Part shown: positions 7,272-16,387 of the stretch, piece by piece | How the letters are laid out: each line of letters opens with the position of its first letter | Numbering within the stretch: position 1 is the first letter of the stretch | From: an uncultured bacterium | GTDB lineage: Bacteria > Cyanobacteriota > Vampirovibrionia > Gastranaerophilales > Gastranaerophilaceae | DNA: 48,027 bases | Assembly: GCA_949298805.1 (NCBI GenBank) | Contig: CASFXY010000009.1 | Span: 1 to 48,027, forward strand | Reading direction: 5' to 3' | The notes under the pieces: model-generated | Database searches by the model: none | What the model was told of the DNA's origin: nothing | Seen by the model: the letters and a program-made list of their open reading frames with translations, nothing else | Position numbers and translations under genes: made by a program

Positions 7272-10100
7272 CTAACCCAAAAGCCTTTTCAGGTATTTGC
7301 CGGTATATGATTGTGTGCAGTTTGCAATCTGCTCGGGCGTTCCTTTTGCAACTATTGTACCTCCGCCTTCTCCACCTTCAGGACCAAGGTCAATAATATA
7401 ATCTGCACATTTTATAATATCTAAATTGTGCTCGATTATTAACACAGTATTACCACTATCAGCAAGCTGATGAAGAATTTTAATAAGTTTATCAATATCC
7501 CACCAATGCAACCCTACAGAGGGCTCATCCATTAAATATAGCGTCCTTCCGGTCGCACGCTTATTCAATTCAAGTGCAAGCTTAACCCTTTGAGCCTCCC
7601 CGCCCGATAAAGTTGTAGCACTTTGTCCTAATTTTATATAATCAAGCCCGACATCATAAAGTGTCTGCAAACGTGTTGCAATTCTTGGAATATTTTTAAA
7701 AAACTCTAATGCTTCACCAACGGTCATATCAAGCACATCAGCTATACTCTTACCTTTATATTTAACTTCAAGCGTTTCTTGGTTATATCTTTTGCCTTTG
7801 CAAACATCACATTTTACATAAACATCAGATAAGAAGTTCATTTCAATTTTTAAAACTCCGTCACCTTTGCATTTTTCGCATCTCCCGCCCTTAACATTAA
7901 AAGAAAATCTGCCTTGTTTATATCCTCTTACTTTTGCCTCATTTGTCTGTGCAAAAAGGTCACGAATATGTGTGAAAACTTCGGTATAAGTAGCAGGATT
8001 AGAACGCGGAGTTCGTCCAATCGGACTCTGGTCAACGCAAACTATCTTATCAATGTTCTCAAACCCTTTTATATCATCTACCCCCTGAGGCTTTGGACGA
8101 TTAGCACGCAATTTATGCATTGCATATTCATTTATCAAATCTTGCACAAGTGTAGATTTGCCGCTTCCTGAAACACCTGTTACCGCGACAATTTTACCCA
8201 GCGGAATATTAACATCTATATTTTTTAAATTATTTAAATGCGCATTTTTAACTTCCAAAAAATTACCATTTCCCAAGCGCCTTTCTCTCGGTACTGGTAT
8301 TTTTAACTCACCACTCAGATATTTGCCTGTAATAGAATCTTTAGAGTTTTTAATTTCTTTTTGTGTGCCAAAAGCAACAATATTGCCACCTTCAACACCT
8401 GCTTTCGGACCAATATCAACAATATAATCTGCAGCCTTTATAGTATCTTCATCATGCTCAACAACAATCAAGGTATTACCAAGATTTCTCAGCTTAATAA
8501 GAGTATTAATGAGCATATCATTATCTCTTTGATGAAGTCCGATTGAAGGCTCATCTAAAACATACAGTACACCCGACAAGCCTGACCCTATTTGTGTCGC
8601 AAGTCTTATGCGCTGCGCTTCACCGCCGGATAAAGTTCCCGCATTTCGCGCGAGATTTAAGTACCCCAAGCCCACATCAATTAAAAATTTTAAACGCACC
8701 CTAATTTCATCCAAAATTTGCTTTGCAATTGTCAACTTAAAATCATCAAGATTTAAGTAAACATCTTGGATAAAACTATATGCTTTCTCTACAGATAAAA
8801 GGCAGAACTCGTATATATTTTTATTCATTATTGTTACTGCTAATGCAAAAGGATTTAGGCGTGCACCTTTACATGCTTTACAGGGAATTGAGGTCATATA
8901 CTTTTGAATTTCGCCACGAATTAAATCAGAATCCGAACTTTCATATCTCTTTGTTAAAAAGGGTATAACACCTGAATAAGGCATATAATGCGTATGGTAA
9001 TTTTTTGTACCAAAATCCGCATAGCGCATTTTAATCCGTTCGTCATCATTGCCATATAAAATTATACCCTTTTGAGAAGGAGTAAGACTTTTAAAAGGCA
9101 AATCAGGATTTATCCCGTAATGCTCACAGACACAATTTAAAATATCAAAATAATATTGATTACCGGTTTTTGCCCATGGATAAATGGCACCCTGATTAAT
9201 GGATTTTGAGGTATCGGGCACTACAAGCTCAGGAGTGATTTCAAAATGAGCACCCAATCCGTTACAAACTTTGCAAGCACCATAAGGGTTGTTAAAACTT
9301 AGCATTCTGGGGGTTAGTTCTTCAAAACTTAAATTACACTTTGGACATGCTAATTTTTCTGAAAAAATTTGCTCGCCCTGCCCTATGATATCAAGTATCA
9401 TAAGCCCGTCAGAACGCTGCAGTGCCACTTGAGTACTGTCAAAAATACGCGATTTTGCAGATTCTTTAACAATAATTCTGTCGATAACGACATCTATTGT
9501 GTGTTTTTTTGTTTTATCAAGTTCAATTTCATCTTCATCTAAATTATAAATTTCGCCATCTATTCTCAAACGAACAAAACCCTCGGATTTCAACCCTTGT
9601 ATTGTTTGCACAAACTCACCTTTTTTACCCCGAATAATCGGCGCAATAATCTGAATTTTTGTACCTTCTTCTAGATGCATTATTTTAGCTACAATCTCAT
9701 CAATTGTTTGCGGAACAATAAGTTCGCCACACTCTGGACAATGCGGAGTTCCAACACGTGCATATAAAAGCCTCAAATAATCATATATTTCCGTAATAGT
9801 TCCGACTGTTGAACGAGGATTATTTGTTGTTGATTTTTGATCAATTGAAATTGCCGGGGAAAGACCATCTATATGCTCTACATCAGGCTTATCCATTTGC
9901 CCCAAAAATTGACGTGCGTATGTTGAGAGGCTCTCAACATATCGCCTTTGACCTTCTGCAAAAATTGTATCAAAAGCAAGAGAGCTTTTGCCAGAGCCTG
10001 AAACACCGGTAAAAACAATAAGTTCATTTTTTGGCAATTCAAGTGAAACATCACGCAGATTATGTTCTTTTGCCCCTTTTATAACAATTTTATCGTTCAT
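7272..10100 (-). CDS. uvrA: excinuclease ABC subunit UvrA
   Basis: The damage-recognition ATPase of nucleotide excision repair; it loads UvrB. The product (942 aa from the ATG at 10098-10100) has two ABC ATPase modules: Walker A GVSGSGKSS near the N-terminus and GVSGSGKST near residue 640, each with an LSGGEAQR signature, and zinc motifs (CPEC, CPKC, CKAC, CEKC and CDVC pairs). Length is normal. A TTG 18 bases upstream is in frame, but the family start is MNDKIVIKGAKEHNL. There is no Shine-Dalgarno; an extended -10 (TGC-AATAAT) ends six bases before the ATG. No LexA-type operator was recognised. Confidence 0.97.
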   Translation of the reverse strand: MNDKIVIKGAKEHNLRDVSLELPKNELIVFTGVSGSGKSSLAFDTIFAEGQRRYVESLSTYARQFLGQMDKPDVEHIDGLSPAISIDQKSTTNNPRSTVGTITEIYDYLRLLYARVGTPHCPECGELIVPQTIDEIVAKIMHLEEGTKIQIIAPIIRGKKGEFVQTIQGLKSEGFVRLRIDGEIYNLDEDEIELDKTKKHTIDVVIDRIIVKESAKSRIFDSTQVALQRSDGLMILDIIGQGEQIFSEKLACPKCNLSFEELTPRMLSFNNPYGACKVCNGLGAHFEITPELVVPDTSKSINQGAIYPWAKTGNQYYFDILNCVCEHYGINPDLPFKSLTPSQKGIILYGNDDERIKMRYADFGTKNYHTHYMPYSGVIPFLTKRYESSDSDLIRGEIQKYMTSIPCKACKGARLNPFALAVTIMNKNIYEFCLLSVEKAYSFIQDVYLNLDDFKLTIAKQILDEIRVRLKFLIDVGLGYLNLARNAGTLSGGEAQRIRLATQIGSGLSGVLYVLDEPSIGLHQRDNDMLINTLIKLRNLGNTLIVVEHDEDTIKAADYIVDIGPKAGVEGGNIVAFGTQKEIKNSKDSITGKYLSGELKIPVPRERRLGNGNFLEVKNAHLNNLKNIDVNIPLGKIVAVTGVSGSGKSTLVQDLINEYAMHKLRANRPKPQGVDDIKGFENIDKIVCVDQSPIGRTPRSNPATYTEVFTHIRDLFAQTNEAKVRGYKQGRFSFNVKGGRCEKCKGDGVLKIEMNFLSDVYVKCDVCKGKRYNQETLEVKYKGKSIADVLDMTVGEALEFFKNIPRIATRLQTLYDVGLDYIKLGQSATTLSGGEAQRVKLALELNKRATGRTLYLMDEPSVGLHWWDIDKLIKILHQLADSGNTVLIIEHNLDIIKCADYIIDLGPEGGEGGGTIVAKGTPEQIANCTQSYTGKYLKRLLG

Positions 10101-10106
10101 TTTTAC

Positions 10107-10115
10107 ATTATTGCA
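10107..10115 (-). promoter_or_regulatory. extended -10 promoter of uvrA, predicted leaderless
   Basis: TGC-AATAAT on the minus strand (10107-10115) ends six bases before the uvrA ATG. No ribosome binding site is present. Confidence 0.5.
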
Positions 10116-10142
10116 CAAAAAATTATTAAGAATATTAAAATA

Positions 10143-10211
10143 TTAGTATATACATGTTATATAATTTAGATATATGGAATTATAAAAGTAGGTTAGTTCT
10201 TCTCTTTCCAC
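10143..10211 (-). CDS. possible 22-codon reading frame upstream of uvrA
   Basis: GTG (10209-10211) preceded by GGAGG at five bases; the reading frame gives 22 residues (starting VEREELTYFYN) and ends at TAA (10143-10145). It would be read from the aroE transcript. It overlaps the candidate small RNA on the other strand, so the GGAGG may only be the complement of its CCTCC. Low certainty. Confidence 0.15.
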   Translation of the reverse strand: MEREELTYFYNSIYLNYITCIY

Positions 10212-10266
10212 TCCTTCCTCCATATACAGATTTTATTCTCGTCGCCCCAAAAAGGCGGCTTTTTTT
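10166..10266 (+). ncRNA. candidate small RNA with pyrimidine-rich loop
   Basis: TATAAT at 10160-10165 is followed by a TATATGGA (10171-10178) / TCCATATA (10219-10226) stem enclosing about 40 bases, and then by an intrinsic terminator (10241-10266). The 3' part of the loop is almost pure pyrimidine (10197-10221) and holds ACTCCTT and CCTCC, complementary to Shine-Dalgarno sequences. No protein-coding gene lies upstream on this strand to explain the terminator. No known RNA family is recognised with certainty; the layout recalls cyanobacterial Yfr1, which has an unpaired CUCCUC-type motif between two hairpins. The -35 is not convincing. Confidence 0.35.
10241..10266 (+). terminator. orphan intrinsic terminator
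   Basis: GTCGCC / GGCGGC stem (one T-G pair) with the loop CCAAAAA and seven T bases (10260-10266). It faces the + strand, where no gene precedes it for 3 kb, so it probably ends a small RNA. Confidence 0.7.
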
Positions 10267-10269
10267 ATA

Positions 10270-10433
10270 CGAAGTCGGTGCGATAGTTGTCGATGTGATG
10301 AACATGGACAACTAAGCACTACGGAGCACGAAGTCGGTGCGATAGTTGTCGATGTGATGAACATGGACAACTAAGCACTACGGAGCACGAAGTCGGTGCG
10401 ATAGTTGTCGATGTGATGAACATTGACAACTAA
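10270..10433. repeat. three tandem 59-bp hairpin repeats
   Basis: Units start at 10270, 10329 and 10388 (the third is partial). Each holds an inverted repeat TAGTTGTC / GACAACTA (8 bp), extended inwards by ATGT / ACAT and outwards by GTGC / GCAC, with a GATGA loop. The first two units appear identical. The third has one change (ACATG to ACATT) that falls exactly opposite a mismatched G and turns it into a G-T pair. There are no unique spacers, so this is not a CRISPR array. It is richer in GC than the neighbourhood. Confidence 0.9.
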
Positions 10434-10438
10434 TATAT

Positions 10439-11296
10439 CTACATTAAACTCTCAAGCGCAGCAATTTTCATTGCATTTACATCCGGAATATGCCCCGTCC
10501 AAATTTCAAATGCTTTTTCAGCTTGATAAACAAGCATATCCAAGCCGCCAACATAACGTTTTTCACACGATTGAACATATTTTATAAGTCTTGTTTTTAC
10601 GGGATTATAAACTATATCGTAAACAAAAGCATCATCATCTAATGTTTTTACGGTATCATATTCAATCGGAGAAACACCTTCAAGAAAGTTTTTCATACCT
10701 ACAGGAGTTGTATTCACTAAGATTTTATTGCCTTTTAAAGTATCAAGCAATGTGTAAGGTTTGAGTGCAATTTTTACCTTTGGAAATTTTTGCCTTAAAA
10801 CCTCAACATGCGCGTGTGAATCAATGACATTTCTTGAGTAAAAAGTAATTGCAGCCACACCCAAGCTCACAAGTCCGGCACAAATAGCCCTTGCAGCACC
10901 TCCGGTTCCTAAAACAACCGCATTTTTATCTCTGATATTAAGTTTAACATCATCGGGTATTGGTTTAACAAAACCGTAAATATCTGTATTTGAACCTTCA
11001 AGATTTTTATCTTCAGTAATTTTCACAGTATTAACCGAGCCGATTAAATCTGCATTTGTATCAAATTTTGATAAAAATAAAGTTATGGGGACTTTGTGAG
11101 GTATGGTTACGTTAAAACCGTTATAGCCTTCGACTTTTAAACGCTTAATTCTTGTTACGAGATTTTCAGGCTCTGTAGGTAAAATATCATAACTGCCCTT
11201 AAGTCCACAGGATTTAAGGGCTGCCTCATGTATTACCTTACTCAAAGAATGAGAAAGCGGATAACCAATTATTGCAAATTTATAACCTTCACTCAT
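10439..11296 (-). CDS. aroE: shikimate dehydrogenase (NADP)
   Basis: Reduces 3-dehydroshikimate to shikimate in chorismate synthesis. The 285 residues start with the shikimate-binding GYPLSHSLS (11-19) and carry the catalytic pair K68 (NVTIPHK) and D105 (GSNTDIYGF). The NADP loop is GTGGAARA (130-137). The ATG overlaps the topA stop by four bases (ATGA), so it is the last gene of the fixC-to-aroE operon. The distal YVGGLDMLVYQAEKAFEIW is the usual family end. Confidence 0.95.
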   Translation of the reverse strand: MSEGYKFAIIGYPLSHSLSKVIHEAALKSCGLKGSYDILPTEPENLVTRIKRLKVEGYNGFNVTIPHKVPITLFLSKFDTNADLIGSVNTVKITEDKNLEGSNTDIYGFVKPIPDDVKLNIRDKNAVVLGTGGAARAICAGLVSLGVAAITFYSRNVIDSHAHVEVLRQKFPKVKIALKPYTLLDTLKGNKILVNTTPVGMKNFLEGVSPIEYDTVKTLDDDAFVYDIVYNPVKTRLIKYVQSCEKRYVGGLDMLVYQAEKAFEIWTGHIPDVNAMKIAALESLM

Positions 11297-13575
11297 TGTT
11301 CATCCTCTTTCATATCACGTGAATACTTACAATCTTTATTGGAACAAGCAATTTTATTACCTTTTTTAAGGAATTTTTTAACAAGCAAACTGCCGCAATC
11401 AGGACATTTTTCACCCGTAGGCTCAGACCAAACCACAAAAGTGCAATCCGGATATTTTGAGCAACCCCAGAAAAGCTTACCATAACGCGATTTTCTTTGG
11501 ATTAATTCGCCGTCACGTCCTTCTTTTTCGCAAATAGGACATTTAACTCCCGATGAAATTATAATACCTTTTCTGGCTTTGCAGTTTTCGTTCAAGCACT
11601 GATAATATTTGCCATACGGCCCTGTTTTAATAACGGTTTCACCCCCGCACTTTTCACATTTGTAATCGGTAGGTTCGTCTGCCACGGGCTCTTTTGCTTG
11701 TCCATCAAGAGGTAATGCCGTTTTGCATTCCGGATAACCCGAACAAGCAAGAAATTGTTTACCAAATCTGCTTGTTTTTACAATCATTTTGCGGCCACAA
11801 TTCGGACAATTAACTTTAGATTCTATAACAACATTTTCCATGTTTTCTTTTGCATTATCTATTGTTTTTGAAAAAGGTTTCCAAAAATCTTTTAATACCT
11901 TGACCGATTCAGCCTTATCTTCGGCTATATCATCCAACTTTAACTCCATGCCTGCAGTAAATTTATAATCCATAATATCACTGAAATGTTTTACCAGCTG
12001 CGCACATACTGTCCTGCCTAAAATTGTCGGCTTTAATGCTTTTTCAAGTTTCTCAACATATCCTCTTTGCTGGATTTTTGTAATAATTGGCGCATAAGTA
12101 GACGGTCTTCCGATACCGTATTCTTCTAGTGCTTTTACAAGGCTTGCTTCTGAATACCTTGGCGGAGGTTGAGTAAAATGTTGTTCGGGATTTAGTTTTA
12201 CAAGTTTTAATTCATCACCTGTTTTAAGGTCGGGAAATTTTTGAATAACTTCTTCTTCGTCATCTTGATAAACCTTTAAAAAGCCTTCGAAAACAACTTT
12301 TGAAGAACCTATTTTAAAAATATAATCATTAGCTGCTATGTCAACGGTTAAATTTTTAACTTGAGCATTTGACATTTGAGAAGCCATAAATCTGGACCAT
12401 ATAAGCTTATATAGCTTATATTGTTCTGCTGTTAAATATTTTTTTATACTTTCCGGAGTTTTTTCAACGTATGAAGGACGTATAGCCTCATGGGCATCCT
12501 GAACGTTTTTCTTTTTAGTTTTTGCATAATCGTTTGGGGTTGATGGATAATACTTTTCACCAAAATTATATGTAATATAATCCCTTGCAGCAGCTTGCGC
12601 ATCGTCAGAAATTCTGGTCGAATCTGTTCTCATATATGTTATCAGACCAACTGCACCATCATCACCAAGTTCTACACCTTCATACAATTTTTGTGCAATT
12701 TGCATGGTCTTTGAAACACCATAGCCCAGTTTTGAACTCGCTTCTCTTTGAAGGGTCGAGGTAATAAAAGGGGCTTGCGGCTTCCTTTGAGAATCGCGAG
12801 GGGTAATTTTTGCAACTTTATATTTTGCCCCCTCAAGCTCTTTTAAAATTTTATCAATTTCTTCTTTGTTCTTTATCTCAAGCTTTTCGTCTTTGTCTTT
12901 CTCGTTAAATTTACGTGAAAGTTGAGCTTCAAATTCTATACCGTTTTTAGACAAAAGTGCACCCAATGTCCAATATTCAACCGGCACAAAAGCCTCAATT
13001 TCATCTTCTCTTTCGCAAATCATTCTGAGTGCAACTGATTGAACACGACCCGCGGAAAGCCTGTAATTTCTAAGTTTTTCCCATAATATAGGACTAATTT
13101 TAAAACCTACAAGCTTGTCTAAAATCTGTCTTGTCTGCTGCGCCTTGACTTTTAGCATGTCGATTTGTCCGTAATTTTCAACAGCTTCTTTTATTGCCTT
13201 TGGAGTAATTTCATTAAAAACAATTCTAAATACTTTATCCTCGGGCACTTTTAACACTTGGCTAACATGCCAAGCTATTGCTTCTCCTTCGCGGTCAGGG
13301 TCGGATGCAAGATAGACTTTGTCTACGGTTTTTGCAATTTTATTTAGATTATCAACAACTTTTTTCTTCTCGGGAATAATTTCAAAAGTAGCCTTGAAAT
13401 CATTATCAATATCAAATCCTAACCCTTTTGAGGGTAAATCTCGAATATGCCCCATCGAGGCTTCAATTATAAAATCGTTGCCGAGAATTTTTTTAATTGT
13501 TTTTGATTTTGCGGGTGATTCCACTATTACAAGCGACTTTCCGCTTGTTTTTTTTGCTGTTTTTGCAGACATCAT
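11293..13575 (-). CDS. topA: DNA topoisomerase I (type IA)
   Basis: Relaxes negative supercoils by single-strand passage. The 760 residues begin with the TOPRIM domain (E20 in VESPAK; D92, D94 and E96 in SDPDREGE), followed by the decatenation loop region and the active-site tyrosine Y314 in GLITYMRTDST. The C-terminus has four tetracysteine zinc ribbons (CPNC, CEKC, CPIC and CPDC pairs, from about residue 590). Two adjacent ATG codons follow a GAGAG motif. The gene sits between dprA (nine-base gap) and aroE (four-base overlap), as topA often lies next to dprA. Confidence 0.97.
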   Translation of the reverse strand: MMSAKTAKKTSGKSLVIVESPAKSKTIKKILGNDFIIEASMGHIRDLPSKGLGFDIDNDFKATFEIIPEKKKVVDNLNKIAKTVDKVYLASDPDREGEAIAWHVSQVLKVPEDKVFRIVFNEITPKAIKEAVENYGQIDMLKVKAQQTRQILDKLVGFKISPILWEKLRNYRLSAGRVQSVALRMICEREDEIEAFVPVEYWTLGALLSKNGIEFEAQLSRKFNEKDKDEKLEIKNKEEIDKILKELEGAKYKVAKITPRDSQRKPQAPFITSTLQREASSKLGYGVSKTMQIAQKLYEGVELGDDGAVGLITYMRTDSTRISDDAQAAARDYITYNFGEKYYPSTPNDYAKTKKKNVQDAHEAIRPSYVEKTPESIKKYLTAEQYKLYKLIWSRFMASQMSNAQVKNLTVDIAANDYIFKIGSSKVVFEGFLKVYQDDEEEVIQKFPDLKTGDELKLVKLNPEQHFTQPPPRYSEASLVKALEEYGIGRPSTYAPIITKIQQRGYVEKLEKALKPTILGRTVCAQLVKHFSDIMDYKFTAGMELKLDDIAEDKAESVKVLKDFWKPFSKTIDNAKENMENVVIESKVNCPNCGRKMIVKTSRFGKQFLACSGYPECKTALPLDGQAKEPVADEPTDYKCEKCGGETVIKTGPYGKYYQCLNENCKARKGIIISSGVKCPICEKEGRDGELIQRKSRYGKLFWGCSKYPDCTFVVWSEPTGEKCPDCGSLLVKKFLKKGNKIACSNKDCKYSRDMKEDEQ

Positions 13576-13584
13576 TCTCTCTTT

Positions 13585-14700
13585 TTAGTTTGAAATATAA
13601 TATTTAGCATTAATTTGTTTAATTAAACCTTTTAATTCCATGCCTGTCAAGCAAACCATAAGTTCACCCGAGGGAATATTTAATTTTGAACATAATGCAT
13701 CAAAATTTATAGGTTCAATTTGTATTGTATCAAAAATATTTTTTTCTATACCTTTTAGCATAACTTTTTTTTCATTTTGCTCAAAAGTCCAATTAAAACA
13801 TTCATAAATATCATTTGCACAAGTAACTACTGATGCACCGTTTTTAATTAAATGATAGATACCTTCACAGTTGGGATTTGAAATAAGTCCGGGCATGCAC
13901 ATAAGTTCCCTGCCTTGCTCAAGCGTTAAATTTGCGCTAATCATAGCACCGCTTTTAAGTGCGGCTTCAGCCACAAGTGTGCCGTTAGACATACCTGTTA
14001 CAATCCTATTTCTTTGCGGAAAATTATACGACATTGGAGGTGTAGAGGGAGAAAATTCACTTAATATCAGTCCGGCACCTTCTTTGATTTTTTTATATAA
14101 ATTTTTATTTGAAGAAGGATACTCAAAATCAAGTCCGGAACCTATAACCCCTATTGTTTTAAGATTATTGTTAATTGCACACAAATGGGCTGTAGCGTCA
14201 ATACCGTATGCAAGTCCTGAAACTATAACAATATCAGTATTTTTCATTTGAGAAATTATTTTCCCCAAAGATTCTTTTGCATTTTCACTTGCTTTTCTTG
14301 AACCGACAATTGCAAGAGCATGTTTGAGATTTAAATCTTTAAAACTTCCTTTATAAAATAAAACTAACGGAAAATCAGGTATCTGTTTTAAAAGCTCGGG
14401 GTAATTTTCATCTTTATAAGTTAAAATTTTATATCCTTTTTTAAGCGCATATTCATACTCATAATCAGGATTAATTTTTGCTTTTTTTGACAAAAAAGTT
14501 TTTGGAACTGCAACATCCGGATTATTTATACAAAATTCCTCCAAATCCGATTTTTTACACTCCCAAAAAGCCTGAATATCGTATTCAAAAAACTCAAACA
14601 GCCTTGCCTTAAAAAAATTAGAAACACCGCCCAGTGCAGCAGTTGCAGCATAGTACATTTCAATATCTTTGCTAAATAATTTTTGCTGCATTTTTTGCAT
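13585..14700 (-). CDS. dprA: DNA-processing protein DprA
   Basis: Binds incoming single-stranded DNA during natural transformation and loads RecA. The 371 residues have an N-terminal SAM-like part, a Rossmann-type core (AIVGSRKAS, VSGLAYGIDATAH, GSGLDFEYPSSN, FPQRNRIVTGMS, SGAMISANLTLEQGRE) and a C-terminal winged helix (about 310-371). The start at 14700 overlaps the upstream TPR gene by 29 bases. In-frame ATG codons at 14691 and further in are alternatives and no ribosome binding site decides. With prepilin-like genes in the genome, competence is possible. Confidence 0.93.
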   Translation of the reverse strand: MQKMQQKLFSKDIEMYYAATAALGGVSNFFKARLFEFFEYDIQAFWECKKSDLEEFCINNPDVAVPKTFLSKKAKINPDYEYEYALKKGYKILTYKDENYPELLKQIPDFPLVLFYKGSFKDLNLKHALAIVGSRKASENAKESLGKIISQMKNTDIVIVSGLAYGIDATAHLCAINNNLKTIGVIGSGLDFEYPSSNKNLYKKIKEGAGLILSEFSPSTPPMSYNFPQRNRIVTGMSNGTLVAEAALKSGAMISANLTLEQGRELMCMPGLISNPNCEGIYHLIKNGASVVTCANDIYECFNWTFEQNEKKVMLKGIEKNIFDTIQIEPINFDALCSKLNIPSGELMVCLTGMELKGLIKQINAKYYISN

Positions 14701-15625
14701 TCTTTCTAAATTGTGCCAACTCTTTTTGAACCGCGCTATGGTTGTAAGTAAGGGTCTGAGGATTGTTTAATGCAAACTCAAGATTTTTTTCGTATAATTC
14801 AATGTTTCCGGTCTTTTGATAAGCTTTTGCCGCAAGATAATAAATATCGCCATTTGCGCCAAATTGCTTTAAAACAGCACCAATAAAGCGTAATGCTTGT
14901 TTTTCTTCATCTTTTGATATGTATATATTTGCCAAAAGTTTGCAAGCATCAATATCTTTTTTATTTTTTTCTATCGTTTTCCTTAACATAAATATTGCAT
15001 TTTCCGTATCTTTTCTCTCCCAGTAGATTTGAGCAATATTATAATAAGCCCAGGAGTAATCAGGTGAAAGCTCGATAACTTTTGAATATTCTTCAAGAGC
15101 TTTTTGTACTTCGTTGATTTTTTTATATTCTTGAGCAAGATAAAAATGGGCAAAATAATCACTGTAATTATTGACTATTGCTTTTTTAAAACATTTTATT
15201 GCGTTTTCAGATTCATTTCTTTTCGCATACAACACACCAATTGAGAAAAAAGCATTTGAATCGTCGTTATTTATACATATAACTTTTTTAAAATTCAACA
15301 TTGCTTCATCATCCATGCCTACCGCTTCATAAGCCAAAGCAAGGTTGTATAAAAAATCAGGGTCATCACCCTTCAACTCCACAGCTTTTTTATAAGCATT
15401 AAGAGCATATTTCGGATGTTTTAATTTTTCCCAACAAATACCGGCATTGAAATATAAATTTGCATCATTAGGAAAAACATTAATCAGATAACTTAAATGC
15501 TTCATTGCAGCCTGATCAAAACCCAAATCCAAGCACAATACGGCAAGCTCACGTCTTGCCTGAAAATTCGCAGGGTCGTTTTCAATGGTTTTTTTTAAGT
15601 TTTCAAACCTTTGAATATCATTCAT
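14672..15625 (-). CDS. tetratricopeptide repeat protein
   Basis: A 317-residue protein made almost entirely of TPR units (about seven, e.g. NLYFNAGICWEKLKHPKYALNAYKKAVEL and SWAYYNIAQIYWERKDTENAIFML-like helices). It has no signal peptide, so it should be cytoplasmic and act as a protein-protein scaffold. It starts eight bases inside the end of the preceding 151-aa gene and overlaps dprA. A specific partner is not evident; position suggests co-expression with the fixC operon, not a known role. Confidence 0.85.
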   Translation of the reverse strand: MNDIQRFENLKKTIENDPANFQARRELAVLCLDLGFDQAAMKHLSYLINVFPNDANLYFNAGICWEKLKHPKYALNAYKKAVELKGDDPDFLYNLALAYEAVGMDDEAMLNFKKVICINNDDSNAFFSIGVLYAKRNESENAIKCFKKAIVNNYSDYFAHFYLAQEYKKINEVQKALEEYSKVIELSPDYSWAYYNIAQIYWERKDTENAIFMLRKTIEKNKKDIDACKLLANIYISKDEEKQALRFIGAVLKQFGANGDIYYLAAKAYQKTGNIELYEKNLEFALNNPQTLTYNHSAVQKELAQFRKNAKNAAKII

Positions 15626-16073
15626 TTTTGTTTTCTAATTCCGCATCCAAGTCCAGAATTGTGCTGCCATCTTCATCTGTTGTAATAACAGGTGTTTTTT
15701 CTTCTTCAATTTCGTCTGATTCTTCATCATCAACATCTTGTATAATTTTTTCAATCACCAATTGCGCCATATCAAGGGCAACCTTTTGCTTTGTTTCGGG
15801 TGAGCATTTTTCAAGCATTTGAATTGCCGTTCTTACGGTAGAATCAATATCGTACCAACGTCTTTGTCCTCTCTGAATTCTGCCGTCCTCAACCGCATTC
15901 ATAATATCCTCGACATTTTCATATTTATGGTCTTGAATATTATGTTCTATGATTACCTTAATTAAATTCAGTGCAACCGCAATTTGACTCGGCTCATCCG
16001 AAGTTGAAAGCGTACGCATCGACATAGAAAGAACAGGGTCTTTGTCATACCAACGTGAAAAATGTTCGTTCAT
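15618..16073 (-). CDS. unknown protein with internal WYD duplication (151 aa)
   Basis: No family recognised. The first 112 residues contain two copies of a roughly 41-residue unit (7-47 and 72-112). Both begin RWYD-x-D, have a middle A-L and end in a hydrophobic helix closing with VIIEHNIQ or VIEKIIQ. The tail (115-151) is very acidic. The ribosome binding site AAGGAG is five bases from the ATG. It lies between fixX and the TPR gene in the operon, with a 14-base gap before it. It may be a small helical dimerisation or regulatory protein. Confidence 0.7.
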   Translation of the reverse strand: MNEHFSRWYDKDPVLSMSMRTLSTSDEPSQIAVALNLIKVIIEHNIQDHKYENVEDIMNAVEDGRIQRGQRRWYDIDSTVRTAIQMLEKCSPETKQKVALDMAQLVIEKIIQDVDDEESDEIEEEKTPVITTDEDGSTILDLDAELENKNE

Positions 16074-16087
16074 TACTTCTCCTTTAT

Positions 16088-16387
16088 TTAACTCTGCTTA
16101 TAAATTACACCATGACCTGCCTTAGGGTATTTCCAATCTATTGCGCCATAAGGACATGCTATTTTACATGCGCCGCATTCAAGACAGTTTTCATAATCTA
16201 CATTGATTGTATTCTGATTTTCATCATAAGTATAGACCTTTGCCGGACAAATATATGTACAGCAACGAGATTCGCAATTTTTACATAATTGAGCATCTAA
16301 TACAAGGTGCGATTCACTGTCACAATTATACTTTATTGTGGTCAGTTTGTCCTCTATTGTTTTTTTCTTAACTTCATCACTGCTCAT
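16088..16387 (-). CDS. fixX: FixX-type ferredoxin
   Basis: A 99-residue ferredoxin-like protein with C35, C38, C42/C43 and C47, then C68, C71, C74 and C78 (CLECGACKIACP). The second set is a classical 4Fe-4S site; the first may hold another or be partly vestigial. FixX passes electrons with FixC from electron-transfer flavoprotein to quinone. Its ATG overlaps the fixC stop by four bases. No ETF genes (fixA/fixB) are in the window. Confidence 0.88.
   Translation of the reverse strand: MSSDEVKKKTIEDKLTTIKYNCDSESHLVLDAQLCKNCESRCCTYICPAKVYTYDENQNTINVDYENCLECGACKIACPYGAIDWKYPKAGHGVIYKQS

Larger units (their letters stand above)
10101..10438. other. 338-base gene-poor region between uvrA and aroE
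   Basis: The only stretch over 300 bases without a confident gene. From left to right it holds the uvrA promoter, a possible small RNA with its own terminator on the + strand (10166-10266), and three 59-bp hairpin-forming repeats (10270-10433) directly after aroE. A 22-codon reading frame on the minus strand (10143-10211, GTG start behind GGAGG) overlaps the small RNA. Confidence 0.8.

Noticed and set aside
10270-10433. CRISPR array
   Set aside because: The 59-bp units abut directly with no unique spacers, and there are no cas genes.
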